This document shows, piece by piece, positions 9,407 to 18,027 of a DNA stretch of 64,000 bases. The DNA lies in assembly GCA_021390615.1 (NCBI GenBank), contig JAJEJU010000024.1, forward strand, positions 496,001-560,000, given 5' to 3'. Position numbers and translations under genes: made by a program. Origin of the DNA: Rhodanobacteraceae bacterium ZG21-1 (GTDB lineage Bacteria; Pseudomonadota; Gammaproteobacteria; Xanthomonadales; Rhodanobacteraceae). The number at the start of each line of letters is the position of its first letter. The first letter of the stretch is position 1. Below the pieces are notes generated by a model. The model worked only from the letters and a program-made list of their open reading frames with translations, was not told the DNA's origin and made no database searches.

Positions 9407-10735
9407 ATGAACCAGCCTCCCGTTTCCATTGACCTGCTGATCGAAGCCCGTTGGGTGGTGCCGGTCGAGCCGCATGGCGTCGTACTCGAAGATCATGCGG
9501 TGGCCGTCGACGGCGGCCGCATCGTGGCCGTGCTGCCGACCGCCGCCGCCCGCGTCGCCTACCAGCCGCGCGAACGGGTGGAGCTGGGCGAGCACGCGCT
9601 GATTCCGGGCCTGGTCAACAGTCATACGCACAACCCGATGACCTTGCTGCGCGGTCTGGCCGACGACCTGCCGCTGATGGTCTGGCTGCAGCAGCATATC
9701 TGGCCGGCCGAGGCCAAGGTGATCGGCCCCGAGTTCGTGCGCGACGGCGTCGAGCTGGCGGTGGCCGAGATGTTGCGCGGCGGCACCACCTGCGCCAACG
9801 AGAACTATTTCTTTCCCGACGCGATCGGCGCCACCTACCGCAAGCTCGGCTTCCGCGCCGTGGTCGGATTGCCGGTGATCGACTTTCCCACTGCCTGGGC
9901 CAAGAGCCAGGACGAATACTTCGAGCGCGCCGGCGAAGTGCACGACAGTTTTCGCAACGACACCCTGGTCAGTACCGCGTTCGCGCCGCATGCCCCGTAT
10001 ACCGTGTGCGACGAAAGCTTCGAGCGCATTCGCGTGCTGGCCGACCAGCTCGACATCCCGGTGCATCTGCACCTGCACGAGACCGCGCACGAGGTCGAGG
10101 AAGAAAAGCAGAAGAGCGGCCTGCGCCCGTTCCAGCGCCTGCAGCGGCTGGGTCTGATCAACGATCGCCTGATCGCGGTGCATATGACCCAGCTGAGCGA
10201 CGGCGAGATCGCCGCCTGCGCCGAGGCCGGCGTGTCGGTGGTGCATTGCCCGGAATCCAACCTCAAGCTGGCCTCCGGCTTCTGCCCGGCCGAGAAGCTG
10301 CGCCGGGCCGGCGTGAATCTCGCGCTGGGCACCGATGGCTGCGCCTCGAACAACGACCTCGACATGTTCGGCGAACTGCGCACCGCGGCCTTGCTGGCCA
10401 AGGCGGTGGCCGAGGACGCCGCCGCCTTCGACGCCGCCTTCGCACTGCGCGCAGCCACTCTCAACGGCGCCAAGGCGATCGGCCTGGACGCGCAGATCGG
10501 CTCGATCGAGCCGGGCAAACAGGCCGACCTGGCTGCCGTGCGCTTGTCCGACCTGGAGACGCAGCCCTTGTTCCACGTCGCCTCGCAGCTGGCCTATGCC
10601 GCCAGCCGCCATCAGGTGAGCGATGTCTGGGTCGCCGGCCGCCGCAAGCTGCGCGGACGCGAGCTGGTCGACATCGACGTCGAGGCGATCCTGGCCAAGG
10701 CGCGTGGTTGGCGCGAGCGCATCGCCACGCATTGA
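9407..10735 (+). CDS. mtaD: TRZ/ATZ-family amidohydrolase, methylthioadenosine/S-adenosylhomocysteine deaminase-like
   Basis: Metal-dependent deaminase of the amidohydrolase superfamily, 442 residues. Metal ligands are visible as HTH in LVNSHTHNPM, the histidine of HLHLHETAHE, VVHCPESNLKLASG, and the aspartate of LGTDGCASNND. Pseudomonas aeruginosa has the same order of this family, ubiG and a HAD phosphatase, and there the enzyme deaminates 5'-methylthioadenosine; the substrate here is inferred from that synteny. Another in-frame ATG at 9398 overlaps the previous stop (ATGA) and may be used instead. YciI and ubiG follow on the same strand. Confidence 0.85.
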   Translation: MNQPPVSIDLLIEARWVVPVEPHGVVLEDHAVAVDGGRIVAVLPTAAARVAYQPRERVELGEHALIPGLVNSHTHNPMTLLRGLADDLPLMVWLQQHIWPAEAKVIGPEFVRDGVELAVAEMLRGGTTCANENYFFPDAIGATYRKLGFRAVVGLPVIDFPTAWAKSQDEYFERAGEVHDSFRNDTLVSTAFAPHAPYTVCDESFERIRVLADQLDIPVHLHLHETAHEVEEEKQKSGLRPFQRLQRLGLINDRLIAVHMTQLSDGEIAACAEAGVSVVHCPESNLKLASGFCPAEKLRRAGVNLALGTDGCASNNDLDMFGELRTAALLAKAVAEDAAAFDAAFALRAATLNGAKAIGLDAQIGSIEPGKQADLAAVRLSDLETQPLFHVASQLAYAASRHQVSDVWVAGRRKLRGRELVDIDVEAILAKARGWRERIATH

Positions 10736-10760
10736 ATCGTTCCCCTGTTCGGAAGTCGTG

Positions 10761-11015
10761 ATGAATCGCTATCTGGTGCTCATGTTCCGCCGGCCTCAGT
10801 TCGACCCGGCGGTGGTGCCGTTGCACAAACAGTTCCTCGAGGCGCTGCGCGCGGAAGGGCGCAACGAGATGTCCGGTCCGTTCGGCGATCGCTCGGGCGG
10901 CGCCTACCTGCTGCGCGCGGACACCCTGGAAGAGGCAGTGGCGATCGCCCATCGTGATCCCACGCATACCAGCGGCGGCTGGGACGTCTCGGTGTACGAG
11001 TGGCAGGCAGTGTGA
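10761..11015 (+). CDS. YciI-family protein
   Basis: Small protein of 84 residues with the dimeric alpha/beta (ferredoxin-like) fold of the YciI family. Seen: MNRYLVLMFRRPQF at the start, HKQFLEALRAEG, GPFGDRSGGAYLL and a DPTHTSGGWDVSVYEW end, matching the family's conserved His/Asp region. Function unknown; some relatives act on chlorinated catechols. It lies 25 bases after the amidohydrolase. Confidence 0.85.
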   Translation: MNRYLVLMFRRPQFDPAVVPLHKQFLEALRAEGRNEMSGPFGDRSGGAYLLRADTLEEAVAIAHRDPTHTSGGWDVSVYEWQAV

Positions 11016-11020
11016 GGTTT

Positions 11021-11106
11021 GCGTTCTTCCATGAACGCCAGAGTCAAAAAGCGGCCATCCATGGCTGCACTTATCAAGAGATTTTTGCGTTCGCCCATGG
11101 GCGGGA
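11021..11106. repeat. Cluster of three short imperfect palindromes upstream of ubiG
   Basis: Three similar 18-20-base units occur in 86 bases: GCGTTCTTCCATGAACGC (11021-11038), GCGGCCATCCATGGCTGC (11051-11068) and GCGTTCGCCCATGGGCGG (11087-11104). Each can fold into a small hairpin centred on C-CAT. They look like a repetitive extragenic palindrome family, but copy number elsewhere cannot be seen. Confidence 0.6.
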
Positions 11107-11151
11107 AGATCGGGAAGCGGATATCCATTAAAATCGTACTTTGAGTCCGCC

Positions 11152-11868
11152 ATGAGCACGGCTATGCATGCGACCAACGTAAGTCCCGAGGAAATCGCCC
11201 GCTTCGACAAGCTGGCTGCGCGCTGGTGGGATCCGGACGGCGAATCGCGTCCGCTGCACGATCTCAACCCCGTGCGTGCCGCCTACGTGGCCGCGCGCGT
11301 GGCCTTGCGCGGCGCGGAGGTGGTCGACGTCGGCTGCGGCGGCGGCCTGCTCAGCGAGGCGCTGGCCCGCGCCGGCGCGCGCGTCACCGGCATCGATCTC
11401 GGCGAGAAGGTGATCGAGGTGGCCAAGCTGCATCTGTACGAGTCGGCGCTGGAGATCGACTACCGGGTGCAGTCCTCGGCCGAGCTGGCCGCGGCGCGGC
11501 CGGCGGCCTTCGACGCGGTGTGCTGCATGGAGCTGATCGAACACGTGCCTGATCCGGCCGCGCTGGTGGCCGACCTCGTCGCGCTGGTCAAGCCGGGCGG
11601 CTGGGTCTTCATGTCCACGCTCAATCGCACGCCGGCGGCGTTCGGCGCGGCGATCCTGGGCGCGGAGTATGTGCTGCGCATGTTGCCGCGCGGCACCCAC
11701 CATTACGCGCAATTCCTGAAGCCGTCGGAGCTGGGGCGCCTGTTGCGTCAGGCTGGGTTGGAGCTGGAGGACGTCTCCGGACTCGGCTACAACCCGCTCA
11801 TGCGCAAGGCCTGGCTGAGCCGCTTCACCGCGGTGAACTACCTGCTGTGCGCGCGCAAGCCGGCATGA
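11152..11868 (+). CDS. ubiG: Ubiquinone biosynthesis O-methyltransferase UbiG
   Basis: S-adenosylmethionine-dependent enzyme performing both O-methylations of ubiquinone synthesis. 238 residues. Seen: the UbiG-specific N-terminus EEIARFDKLAARWWDPDGE with FRPLHDLNP-like RPLHDLNPVR, SAM motif VVDVGCGGGLLSEAL, CMELIEHVPDP, and FMSTLNRTP. A TAAAAT box lies at 11129-11134 upstream. Its stop overlaps the next start (ATGA), so translation of the phosphatase is likely coupled. Confidence 0.96.
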   Translation: MSTAMHATNVSPEEIARFDKLAARWWDPDGESRPLHDLNPVRAAYVAARVALRGAEVVDVGCGGGLLSEALARAGARVTGIDLGEKVIEVAKLHLYESALEIDYRVQSSAELAAARPAAFDAVCCMELIEHVPDPAALVADLVALVKPGGWVFMSTLNRTPAAFGAAILGAEYVLRMLPRGTHHYAQFLKPSELGRLLRQAGLELEDVSGLGYNPLMRKAWLSRFTAVNYLLCARKPA

Positions 11869-12545
11869 GCGCGAGCCAGCCGAGCGGTGTGCAAGGCGTG
11901 CTGTTCGATCTGGACGGCACCTTGCTGGACAGCGCCCCCGATCTGTATGCGGCGCTGGTCGAACAATGCGCCGAGGAAGGCGTCGCCGCGCCGCCCTATG
12001 CGCCGGTGCGCGCGGTGGTTTCGCGCGGAAGCCGGGCGATCCTGCGCTGCGCCTTCGCCGATCGCGACGAAGCCGGCATCCAGGCGCTGGCGCCGCGCTA
12101 CCTGGTTCTGTACGAAGCCATCATGTCGCGGCATACCGCGCCGTTCGACGGCATCGACGACTTGCTGGAGAGCCTGGAAGCCCGCGCCATTCCATGGGGC
12201 GTGGTGACCAACAAGCCCGGCTTTCTCACCGACGAGCTGCTGCGCCGCCTGGGCTGGAGCACCCGCGCCGCCACGATCGTCTCCGGCGATACCTTGCCGG
12301 TGAAGAAGCCGGACCCGGCGCCGGTGCTGCTGGCCTGCACGCAGGCGGGCATCGATCCCGCACGCAGCGTGTTCGTCGGCGACGACCTGCGCGACATTCA
12401 GGCCGGCCACGCTGCCGGCCTGCGCACGGTGGCGGTGCGCTGGGGCTACCTCGACGGCGGCGACCCGGCGCAGTGGGGCGCCGATACGGTGATCGATCAC
12501 CCGCGCCAGCTCGAGGCGCTGCTGGGCCTGCGAGCGGTGGCATGA
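11865..12545 (+). CDS. HAD-family phosphatase, MupP/phosphoglycolate phosphatase-like
   Basis: HAD superfamily phosphatase of 226 residues with FDLDGTLLDSAPDL (nucleophile Asp), VVTNKPGFL, the lysine in VKKPDPAPVLL and VGDDLRDIQAG. The cap is the helical type of Gph. In Pseudomonas the HAD gene directly after ubiG is mupP (N-acetylmuramic acid 6-phosphate phosphatase, cell-wall recycling), and this gene holds that place, so MupP activity is a good guess; sequence alone cannot separate it from Gph. It starts inside the ubiG stop (ATGA), and the next gene starts inside its stop in the same way. Confidence 0.88.
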   Translation: MSASQPSGVQGVLFDLDGTLLDSAPDLYAALVEQCAEEGVAAPPYAPVRAVVSRGSRAILRCAFADRDEAGIQALAPRYLVLYEAIMSRHTAPFDGIDDLLESLEARAIPWGVVTNKPGFLTDELLRRLGWSTRAATIVSGDTLPVKKPDPAPVLLACTQAGIDPARSVFVGDDLRDIQAGHAAGLRTVAVRWGYLDGGDPAQWGADTVIDHPRQLEALLGLRAVA

Positions 12546-13396
12546 GCGATTCGCCGCTGTCCGGCGACGCGCTACAGAGCTATGTCGACAAATGGCTGGC
12601 CGCGCAGCCGCAGCAGCGCATTGCGCTGGCCTTCGTCGATCCGCGCCGTTACCCGGCCCATGTCGCGCTGGCCGCGTTCGAGCAGGAACTGCTGGCCGCC
12701 GCCTACGGCATTCGCGAGCCGCAGGTGGCCGCGCTGAAATTGAACTGGTGGGCCGAGGAACTGGGCGGCGCCGCGGCGAGCGGCGGACGCCATCCGCTCA
12801 CCCAGGTACTGTTCGACGACGAGCGCGCCCACACCATATCTGGCGAGCTGTGGCTGGCCCCGGTCGCTGCGGCGATGGCGCAGTTGGAGCAGGGCACCGC
12901 AGTCGACTTTGCCGCCCAGTTGGGGGCGGCCTCCGCCCTGCACGGCGCGCTGGCGCGGCTGGAGACTTCCTGGTGGTACGGCGCCGAAGCCTCGGCCGAG
13001 CGTGCCGGCCGGGTCGCCACGCTGGCTCATCTGTTGTTCGGCCTGCAGCGCCTGCCGGAAGATGCCGATCGCGACCGCTTGCCGCTGCCGATGGCGCAGC
13101 TGGCGCGGCATGGCCTCAATCGCGGCCAGTTGCGCACGCCGGGACCCGAGCGTCAGGCCGCCGTGCGCGCCCAGCTGGGCGACCTGCTCGCGGCCTGGCG
13201 CGAGGTGCCCCGGCTGCCCGGCCCACTGAGCCCGTTCCGCGGCCTCGAATGGCGGCACGGCGCCAGCGTGACCCGCCGCGCCGCCCGCGCCGGCGATGCC
13301 CTGAGCACCCTGCAGGCGCTGCAGTCGCGCAGCGGTTTGCGCACCACGCTGCAGGCCTGGCAGGCCGCGCGCGCCTGGAAGCTGCAGACGCCCTAG
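12542..13396 (+). CDS. Squalene/phytoene synthase-like protein
   Basis: 284 residues, with the trans-isoprenyl synthase fold suggested by AFEQELLAAAYGIREPQVAA followed by LKLNWWAEEL, the segment that follows the first Asp-rich region in squalene/phytoene synthases. Proper DxxxD motifs are absent: the region around RLPEDADRDRLPLP is the only acidic patch. So it may be a non-catalytic or diverged relative. Starts inside the HAD gene's stop (ATGA). Confidence 0.7.
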   Translation: MSDSPLSGDALQSYVDKWLAAQPQQRIALAFVDPRRYPAHVALAAFEQELLAAAYGIREPQVAALKLNWWAEELGGAAASGGRHPLTQVLFDDERAHTISGELWLAPVAAAMAQLEQGTAVDFAAQLGAASALHGALARLETSWWYGAEASAERAGRVATLAHLLFGLQRLPEDADRDRLPLPMAQLARHGLNRGQLRTPGPERQAAVRAQLGDLLAAWREVPRLPGPLSPFRGLEWRHGASVTRRAARAGDALSTLQALQSRSGLRTTLQAWQAARAWKLQTP

Positions 13397-13609
13397 GCGC
13401 GCCTGTTTGAGGCGCGGCTGGCTTGTGGCGCGGCTATTTGGGCCGAATCAGGCGGCAGGCGGCACTCACGCAGGACGCAGCGTTTCCCGCTCGCGGCTAT
13501 TGCGAGATGCGCCGATCGCCCCAAACTATCCATGCCAGGCCGGCCCGGCGGGGTCGCTGCGCCCACGCCTCTGCAGCCGCAACGACGCGGCTTCGAGGAG
13601 GATCATGGA

Positions 13610-13954
13610 ATGGCCAACAAGATACTGACCGACATCGATGTGCAGATTTCCGCCCCGGGATACTTCGATTTCCTGTCGGGTCTCGAGGTGGACGCTGCGC
13701 TGGACAGGCGGGACGCCAAGGCTTTCGACGAGCGTTGGATGCAGTGGTACCGCGAAGCGAGCAGCCTGAAGCTTGCTGCCGACGACCTGGCGCTGCTGGA
13801 TTCGATCCGCGAAAAAGCCTTCAAGTTTTCGTTCCGGACCTGCAGAAATAGCGAGATCGCTGGAAGAGTTTCCGACGATGTCGAGCTCATCGCAAAAACC
13901 ATGCTGGCCGGAACATCGGAGGCATGGCCGCTCAAGACACTATGGGATGCCTAG
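13610..13954 (+). CDS. Small hypothetical protein upstream of folE2
   Basis: 114 residues, no family recognised, no signal peptide or membrane segment. It is acidic/amphipathic with FDFLSGLEVDAALDRRDAK and a helical C-terminal half. A strong AGGAGG (13596-13601) sits 8 bases before the ATG, which supports a real gene. Its stop is two bases from the folE2 start, so the two are probably cotranscribed. Confidence 0.65.
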   Translation: MANKILTDIDVQISAPGYFDFLSGLEVDAALDRRDAKAFDERWMQWYREASSLKLAADDLALLDSIREKAFKFSFRTCRNSEIAGRVSDDVELIAKTMLAGTSEAWPLKTLWDA

Positions 13955-13956
13955 AC

Positions 13957-14904
13957 ATGCACAGCCACGAAAATACCGCCCGCCTGATGCCTGACGTGGC
14001 CAGCCACGCCCAGCCGCATCTCAGCGGCGCGCTGGATTGGGTCGGCATGGACGGTATCGAGGTGCCGGTGCGTTTCGACGCCGGCGACGGCGAGCTGCAG
14101 CGCTCGAGCGCCCAGGTCGGCGCCTTCGTCAATCTGAAGCGGCCGGACAAGCGCGGCATCCACATGTCGCGGCTGTACCTGCTGGTCGATCAGGTGCTGA
14201 GCGCGCAGGCGCTCACGCCCGACACCTTGCACGGCTTGCTGCGCAGTTTCCTGGAATCGCATGCGGAGCTTGCCGATCGTGCGCGGGTCAGCGTGCGCTT
14301 CGAACAGCTGGTGCGCCGCCAGGCGCTGCGCAGCGGCAACAGCGGCTGGCGCGCCTATCCGGTGTCGATCGAGGCCAGCCTCGACGGCGAGGCCTTCCAG
14401 TTCGAGCTGGGCACCGAGGTGGTCTATTCCTCGACCTGTCCGGCCTCGGCGGCGCTGTCGCGCCAGCTGATCCAGGAACAGTTCGCCAAGGATTTCGGCG
14501 ATGGGCAGGCGCTGGATTTCGCTGCCGTGCATCGCTGGCTGGGCAGCGAGCAGGGCATCGTCGCCACGCCGCATGCGCAGCGCAGCGTGGCGCGCCTGCT
14601 GGTGCGCCTGCGCCCGGGCGCAGCGCCGAACCTGATCGACCTCTTGAACCGGGTGGAAGACGCGCTCGGCACGCCGGTGCAGACCGCCGTGAAGCGCGAG
14701 GACGAACAGGCTTTCGCCCTGGCCAATGGCGGCAACCTGATGTTCTGCGAGGATGCGGCGCGGCGCATCCAGAAGGCGCTGGATGCCGAGCCGGCGCTGA
14801 GCGATTTCCACGTGCGCGTGGAGCACCAGGAAAGCCTGCATCCGCACGATGCGGTGGCCTACGCCAGCAAGGGCGTGCCCGGCGGCTACGGCAACGCCGG
14901 CTGA
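13957..14904 (+). CDS. folE2: GTP cyclohydrolase FolE2 (type IB)
   Basis: Converts GTP to 7,8-dihydroneopterin triphosphate for folate and queuosine synthesis. 315 residues of the FolE2/MptA family. Seen: KRGIHMSRLY near residue 65-74, the catalytic cysteine in STCPASAAL (Cys161), ATPHAQRS, and VEHQESLHPHDAVAY near the C-terminus. Unlike FolE, the IB enzyme works with metals other than zinc and in some bacteria is zinc-regulated; no Zur box was identified here. An upstream in-frame ATG at 13942 overlaps the previous gene and was not chosen. Confidence 0.94.
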   Translation: MHSHENTARLMPDVASHAQPHLSGALDWVGMDGIEVPVRFDAGDGELQRSSAQVGAFVNLKRPDKRGIHMSRLYLLVDQVLSAQALTPDTLHGLLRSFLESHAELADRARVSVRFEQLVRRQALRSGNSGWRAYPVSIEASLDGEAFQFELGTEVVYSSTCPASAALSRQLIQEQFAKDFGDGQALDFAAVHRWLGSEQGIVATPHAQRSVARLLVRLRPGAAPNLIDLLNRVEDALGTPVQTAVKREDEQAFALANGGNLMFCEDAARRIQKALDAEPALSDFHVRVEHQESLHPHDAVAYASKGVPGGYGNAG

Positions 14905-14992
14905 TCGTTGACGGCGTAGCCGCTCGGCGGCCGGATCGCGCGGTCGAGCTGATAGCATGCGACGGTTCGCCCCAAGCATGCTGGAGCTGTCC

Positions 14993-15433
14993 ATGTCGTC
15001 GAGATTTCTCTGCTCAGCCATCGTGCTGTTTGCCCTGGCGGGCTGTTCGCATCTGCCCTGGCATCACCCCAAGCCGCCGGCGGTGCAGCAGAGCCTGTTG
15101 AAATCGCTGTCCGGCGCGGTGGTCTACGACTTGCCCCAGCCGCCGCCGGATGCCTATCTGCTGGTGACCTTGGCCGACGTCAGCAAGCAGGACGCGCCGG
15201 CGCGCCAGATCGCCGAAGAGCGCATCCAGCCGGTGGACGCCTCGCCGGTCGAATTCCATCTGAGCTATGAACCGGCGGATCTGCGCGACGGCGTCGACTT
15301 CGCGGTGTCGGCGCGCCTGCAGCAGGGCGACAAGCTGCTGGCGATCACTGACGAACGAGTCAGCGTGCTCGGCCATTCCGGCGAGCAGGGGCCGGTCAAG
15401 CTCAGCTTGAAAGCCACCACGCCCTCGCCCTGA
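14993..15433 (+). CDS. YbaY-type lipoprotein
   Basis: 146 residues with a lipoprotein signal ending in the lipobox LAGC (FALAGCSHLPW), so likely outer-membrane anchored. The rest resembles the YbaY/YscW beta-sandwich family: LSGAVVYDLPQPPPDAYLLV, a typical DVSKQDAPA segment, and PVEFHLSYEP. GGAG at 14983-14986 selects the ATG at 14993. Exact role unknown; YscW relatives are pilotins. Convergent with the LysR gene. Confidence 0.82.
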   Translation: MSSRFLCSAIVLFALAGCSHLPWHHPKPPAVQQSLLKSLSGAVVYDLPQPPPDAYLLVTLADVSKQDAPARQIAEERIQPVDASPVEFHLSYEPADLRDGVDFAVSARLQQGDKLLAITDERVSVLGHSGEQGPVKLSLKATTPSP

Positions 15434-15490
15434 TCGCGCCGCCCTTCGCGGCGGAATGCCGACCTGGCTTGGCCCGAAGCCTGGCTGCCG

Positions 15491-16459
15491 CTAAGCCGAC
15501 CGCCTGACTGCTCCAGTCGGAGTCGCGGCGCGCCGGGCCGGCTTGGCCGTCGCGTCGTAGCGTCGCGCCGTGTCCGATACATGCGTGGCATGCACATGCT
15601 GCAGCACGAGTTCGGCCAGGCGTGCCACCGCTGGCGCGGGCGACGCCGCGGCGCGATAGAGCCGCAGGCCCAGCACGGGCAGCTCCGGCAGGCCGACTAC
15701 CATCGGGTCCAGCGCGCGCAGCGGAGCCGGCAAGCCGATATCGGTACGCACGGCGATGCCCAACCCGGCGGCCACGGCAGCCCAGATGCCGGCCATGCTG
15801 GGACTGACAAAGGCGAGTCGCCAGGGAATGCCGGCGCGGTCGAGCGCGGCCAGCGCTGCCGTGCGCATCAGGCAGGGTGCCTCCAGCGCCAGCAAGGGCA
15901 GCGGTTCGCTGCGGTCCCAGGCCTGCAGCCGTTCGTCCCGCGCCGCTCCGATCCAGCGCATCGGCACCTGGGCCACCGCTTCGCTGGGCAGGGTGTTGCC
16001 TCCCGCTTCCCAGGCCAGGGCAAGATCGAGGCTGCCGGCGCCGACGCGCTCCAGCAGCTCGACGTTGCGTGCGATGCGCACCTCGATGCGCACGCGCGGG
16101 TGGGCGCGGGCGAAGCGGCCGAGCACGTCCGGCAACAGCGATTCGCCGAAGTCTTCCTGCAGGCCCAGGCGCACCCAGCCTTCCAGCTCGATGCCGCGCA
16201 GCGCGGCCGCGGCCTCGTCGTTGAGCTCGAGCAACCGGCGCGCATAGCCGAGCAGGTGCTCGCCGGCCGCCGTCAGCGCCATGCCGCGGCCGGCGCGGTA
16301 CAGGATCGCACCGCCGGCCTGTTCTTCCAGCTTCTTCAATTGCGCGCTGACCGCCGAGGTGGAGCGGTTCAGGCGCCCAGCGGCCTTGGCGAAGCTGCCC
16401 AGCTCGACGCCGACGGCGAAGCTGCGCAGAGCGTCGAGGTCGAAATGGATATGGCGCAT
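15491..16459 (-). CDS. LysR-family transcriptional regulator
   Basis: 322 residues with an N-terminal winged helix-turn-helix (DLDALRSFAVGVELGSFAKA and STSAVSAQLKKLEEQ) and a LysR substrate-binding domain (IEVRIARNVELLERVGAG, DLALAWEAGG). The C-terminal 45 residues are a basic, low-complexity extension. It is divergent from the carboxymuconolactone decarboxylase/tautomerase/DUF4865 operon 107 bases away, which it most likely controls. The ATG at 16459 (MRHIHFDLD) was chosen over one 57 bases earlier. Confidence 0.9.
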   Translation of the reverse strand: MRHIHFDLDALRSFAVGVELGSFAKAAGRLNRSTSAVSAQLKKLEEQAGGAILYRAGRGMALTAAGEHLLGYARRLLELNDEAAAALRGIELEGWVRLGLQEDFGESLLPDVLGRFARAHPRVRIEVRIARNVELLERVGAGSLDLALAWEAGGNTLPSEAVAQVPMRWIGAARDERLQAWDRSEPLPLLALEAPCLMRTAALAALDRAGIPWRLAFVSPSMAGIWAAVAAGLGIAVRTDIGLPAPLRALDPMVVGLPELPVLGLRLYRAAASPAPAVARLAELVLQHVHATHVSDTARRYDATAKPARRAATPTGAVRRSA

Positions 16460-16566
16460 GGCGAATGTCCCGAATTTATGGATCAAGGATTCTGAATTTA
16501 CCGATTTTCGGGACAAAGGTGTGGGGCTAAGCTGGATCCAAGCCCAGCCCTGTGATGGAGCAAGTC
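16460..16566. promoter_or_regulatory. Divergent regulatory region between LysR gene and its likely target operon
   Basis: The AT-rich stretch 16472-16503 contains GAATTTA twice, 22 bases apart, around ATGGATCAAGGATT. This is where a LysR T-N11-A operator and both promoters should lie. The exact sites are not proven by sequence. Confidence 0.4.
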
Positions 16567-16896
16567 ATGAACACCCCGAGCATCGGCCAACACGCGATGG
16601 GCGACATCGCGCCGAAGCTGACCGAGCTGACCGATGCGGTCCTGTTCGGCGATATCTGGCAACGCCCGGAACTGTCTCCGCGCGACCGCAGCCTGATCAC
16701 GCTGGCGGCGCTGGTGGCGATGTACCGCCTCGAACAGCTGCCATTCCATTTCGAGCGTGCGCTGGCCAACGGCATCGACCGCAGCGAGCTGGCCGAACTG
16801 GTCACCCACCTCGCGTTCTACGCCGGCTGGCCCACGGCCGCTTCGGCCTTGTCGGTGCTGCGCGCACTGCCGGCCACCACTCACCCGACGGAGTAA
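16567..16896 (+). CDS. Carboxymuconolactone decarboxylase family protein
   Basis: 109 residues of the CMD/AhpD-like fold. Seen: LSPRDRSLITLAALVAM, LPFHFERALANG and HLAFYAGWPTAASAL, the pattern of 4-carboxymuconolactone decarboxylase relatives lacking the CxxC of AhpD peroxidases. GGAG 6 bases upstream selects the ATG at 16567. First gene of a three-gene operon opposite a LysR regulator. The substrate is unknown; no other protocatechuate genes are nearby, so a role in that pathway is unlikely. Confidence 0.88.
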   Translation: MNTPSIGQHAMGDIAPKLTELTDAVLFGDIWQRPELSPRDRSLITLAALVAMYRLEQLPFHFERALANGIDRSELAELVTHLAFYAGWPTAASALSVLRALPATTHPTE

Positions 16897-16901
16897 AGCT
16901 C

Positions 16902-17306
16902 ATGCCCATGGCACGAATTTCCCTGCTCAAGGGACAGTCACCCGAGTACCTGCGTTCGCTCGCCGACAACGTGTATCGCGCAATGGTGGAGGCGCTGAAG
17001 ACGCCGCCGGACGACCGCTTCCAGATCATCCACCAGCACGAACCGCACGAGCTGATCTTCGATCGCCATTATCGCGGCGGTCCGCGCAGCGACGGCTACG
17101 TGCTGATCTGCATCACCACCGGCTGGACCCGCGACACGGCCACCAAGCAGGCCTTCTACCAGCGGCTGGTGGAGCTGTTGGGCGAGTCGCCCGGCATCGC
17201 GCCGGAAGACGTGATGGTGGTGATCAATACCAGTGACGCGGATGGCTGGTCGTTCGGCGGCGGTCGCGGCGTCAGCTTCGAGCAGAAGCCGGCCGGATCG
17301 GCCTGA
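16902..17306 (+). CDS. Tautomerase family protein
   Basis: 134 residues. It starts MPMARISLLKGQS, so removal of Met would expose Pro1, the catalytic base of the tautomerase superfamily. The sequence has two beta-alpha-beta-like halves (ISLLKGQSPEYLRSLADNV and VLICITTGWTRDTATKQAF) and ends with GWSFGGGRG, as in the longer Tautomerase_2 group. GGAG about 8 bases upstream. It starts 5 bases after the decarboxylase-like gene, and its stop overlaps the next start. Confidence 0.88.
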   Translation: MPMARISLLKGQSPEYLRSLADNVYRAMVEALKTPPDDRFQIIHQHEPHELIFDRHYRGGPRSDGYVLICITTGWTRDTATKQAFYQRLVELLGESPGIAPEDVMVVINTSDADGWSFGGGRGVSFEQKPAGSA

Positions 17307-17875
17307 TGATCGCGATGCAATACAGCATCGTGCTGCCGGCCGACTACGACATGGCGATCATCCGCCGGCGCATCGCCAGCAAGGGGCATTTGCTGGACGG
17401 CTTTCCCGACCTGGCCTTCAAGGCCTACCTGTATGCCGAGCGCAGCAACGATGCGCTGGCCAGCCGCGACAACCTGTATGCGCCGCTGTATCTGTGGCAG
17501 CGCCCCGCCGGGATGCAGGATTTCCTCTGCGGCAGCGGCTTTGCCGGCCTGGTGCAGGCCTTCGGGCGGCCCAGCGTGCGCTGCTGGTCGGTATGGCAGG
17601 CCAGCCTTTCCGCGTCATTGGCGCAGGCTGGCTGGGCCAGCCGCGAGGTGTTGCCGATCGCGCCGCATGTCGCGCTCGATGCCTTGCGCGCCGACGAGCG
17701 CGAGCAGGCGCGGCATGCGGTGGATCATGAAGGCGCGCTGGCGGCGCTCAGCGCCTTCGACCCTGACGGCTGGAACCTGCTGCGCTTCCGCCTGTGGCGC
17801 GAGCCACGGCCAGAGCTGGCGGGCGAATCGCGGCAGCTCTATGCGGTAGGGCATATGTCGCTGCCGGCGGGTTGA
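17306..17875 (+). CDS. DUF4865 family protein
   Basis: 189 residues; recognised as DUF4865 from MIAMQYSIVLPADYDMAIIR, RRRIASKGHLLDGFPDL and FKAYLYAERS. Structure resembles a duplicated alpha/beta-barrel (monooxygenase-like) fold but function is unknown. It overlaps the tautomerase stop by one base (TGATG). DUF4865 genes often accompany tautomerases and carboxymuconolactone-like proteins under LysR control, so it probably belongs to the same detoxification or oxidation step. Confidence 0.85.
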   Translation: MIAMQYSIVLPADYDMAIIRRRIASKGHLLDGFPDLAFKAYLYAERSNDALASRDNLYAPLYLWQRPAGMQDFLCGSGFAGLVQAFGRPSVRCWSVWQASLSASLAQAGWASREVLPIAPHVALDALRADEREQARHAVDHEGALAALSAFDPDGWNLLRFRLWREPRPELAGESRQLYAVGHMSLPAG

Positions 17876-18027
17876 ACTGCGCCAAAGGCCAGCGATGCCG
17901 AGTGGCGACATCATCCTCGGCCGGATTCGTGAAGGACCGCGGGACTTGGGCTCGCTTGGTCGTGCATGGCAGTCCGATCCGGCGCCCAAGCTTGCCTGCA
18001 AGCCGAGGCCAGGCGCGAAGCACTCGA

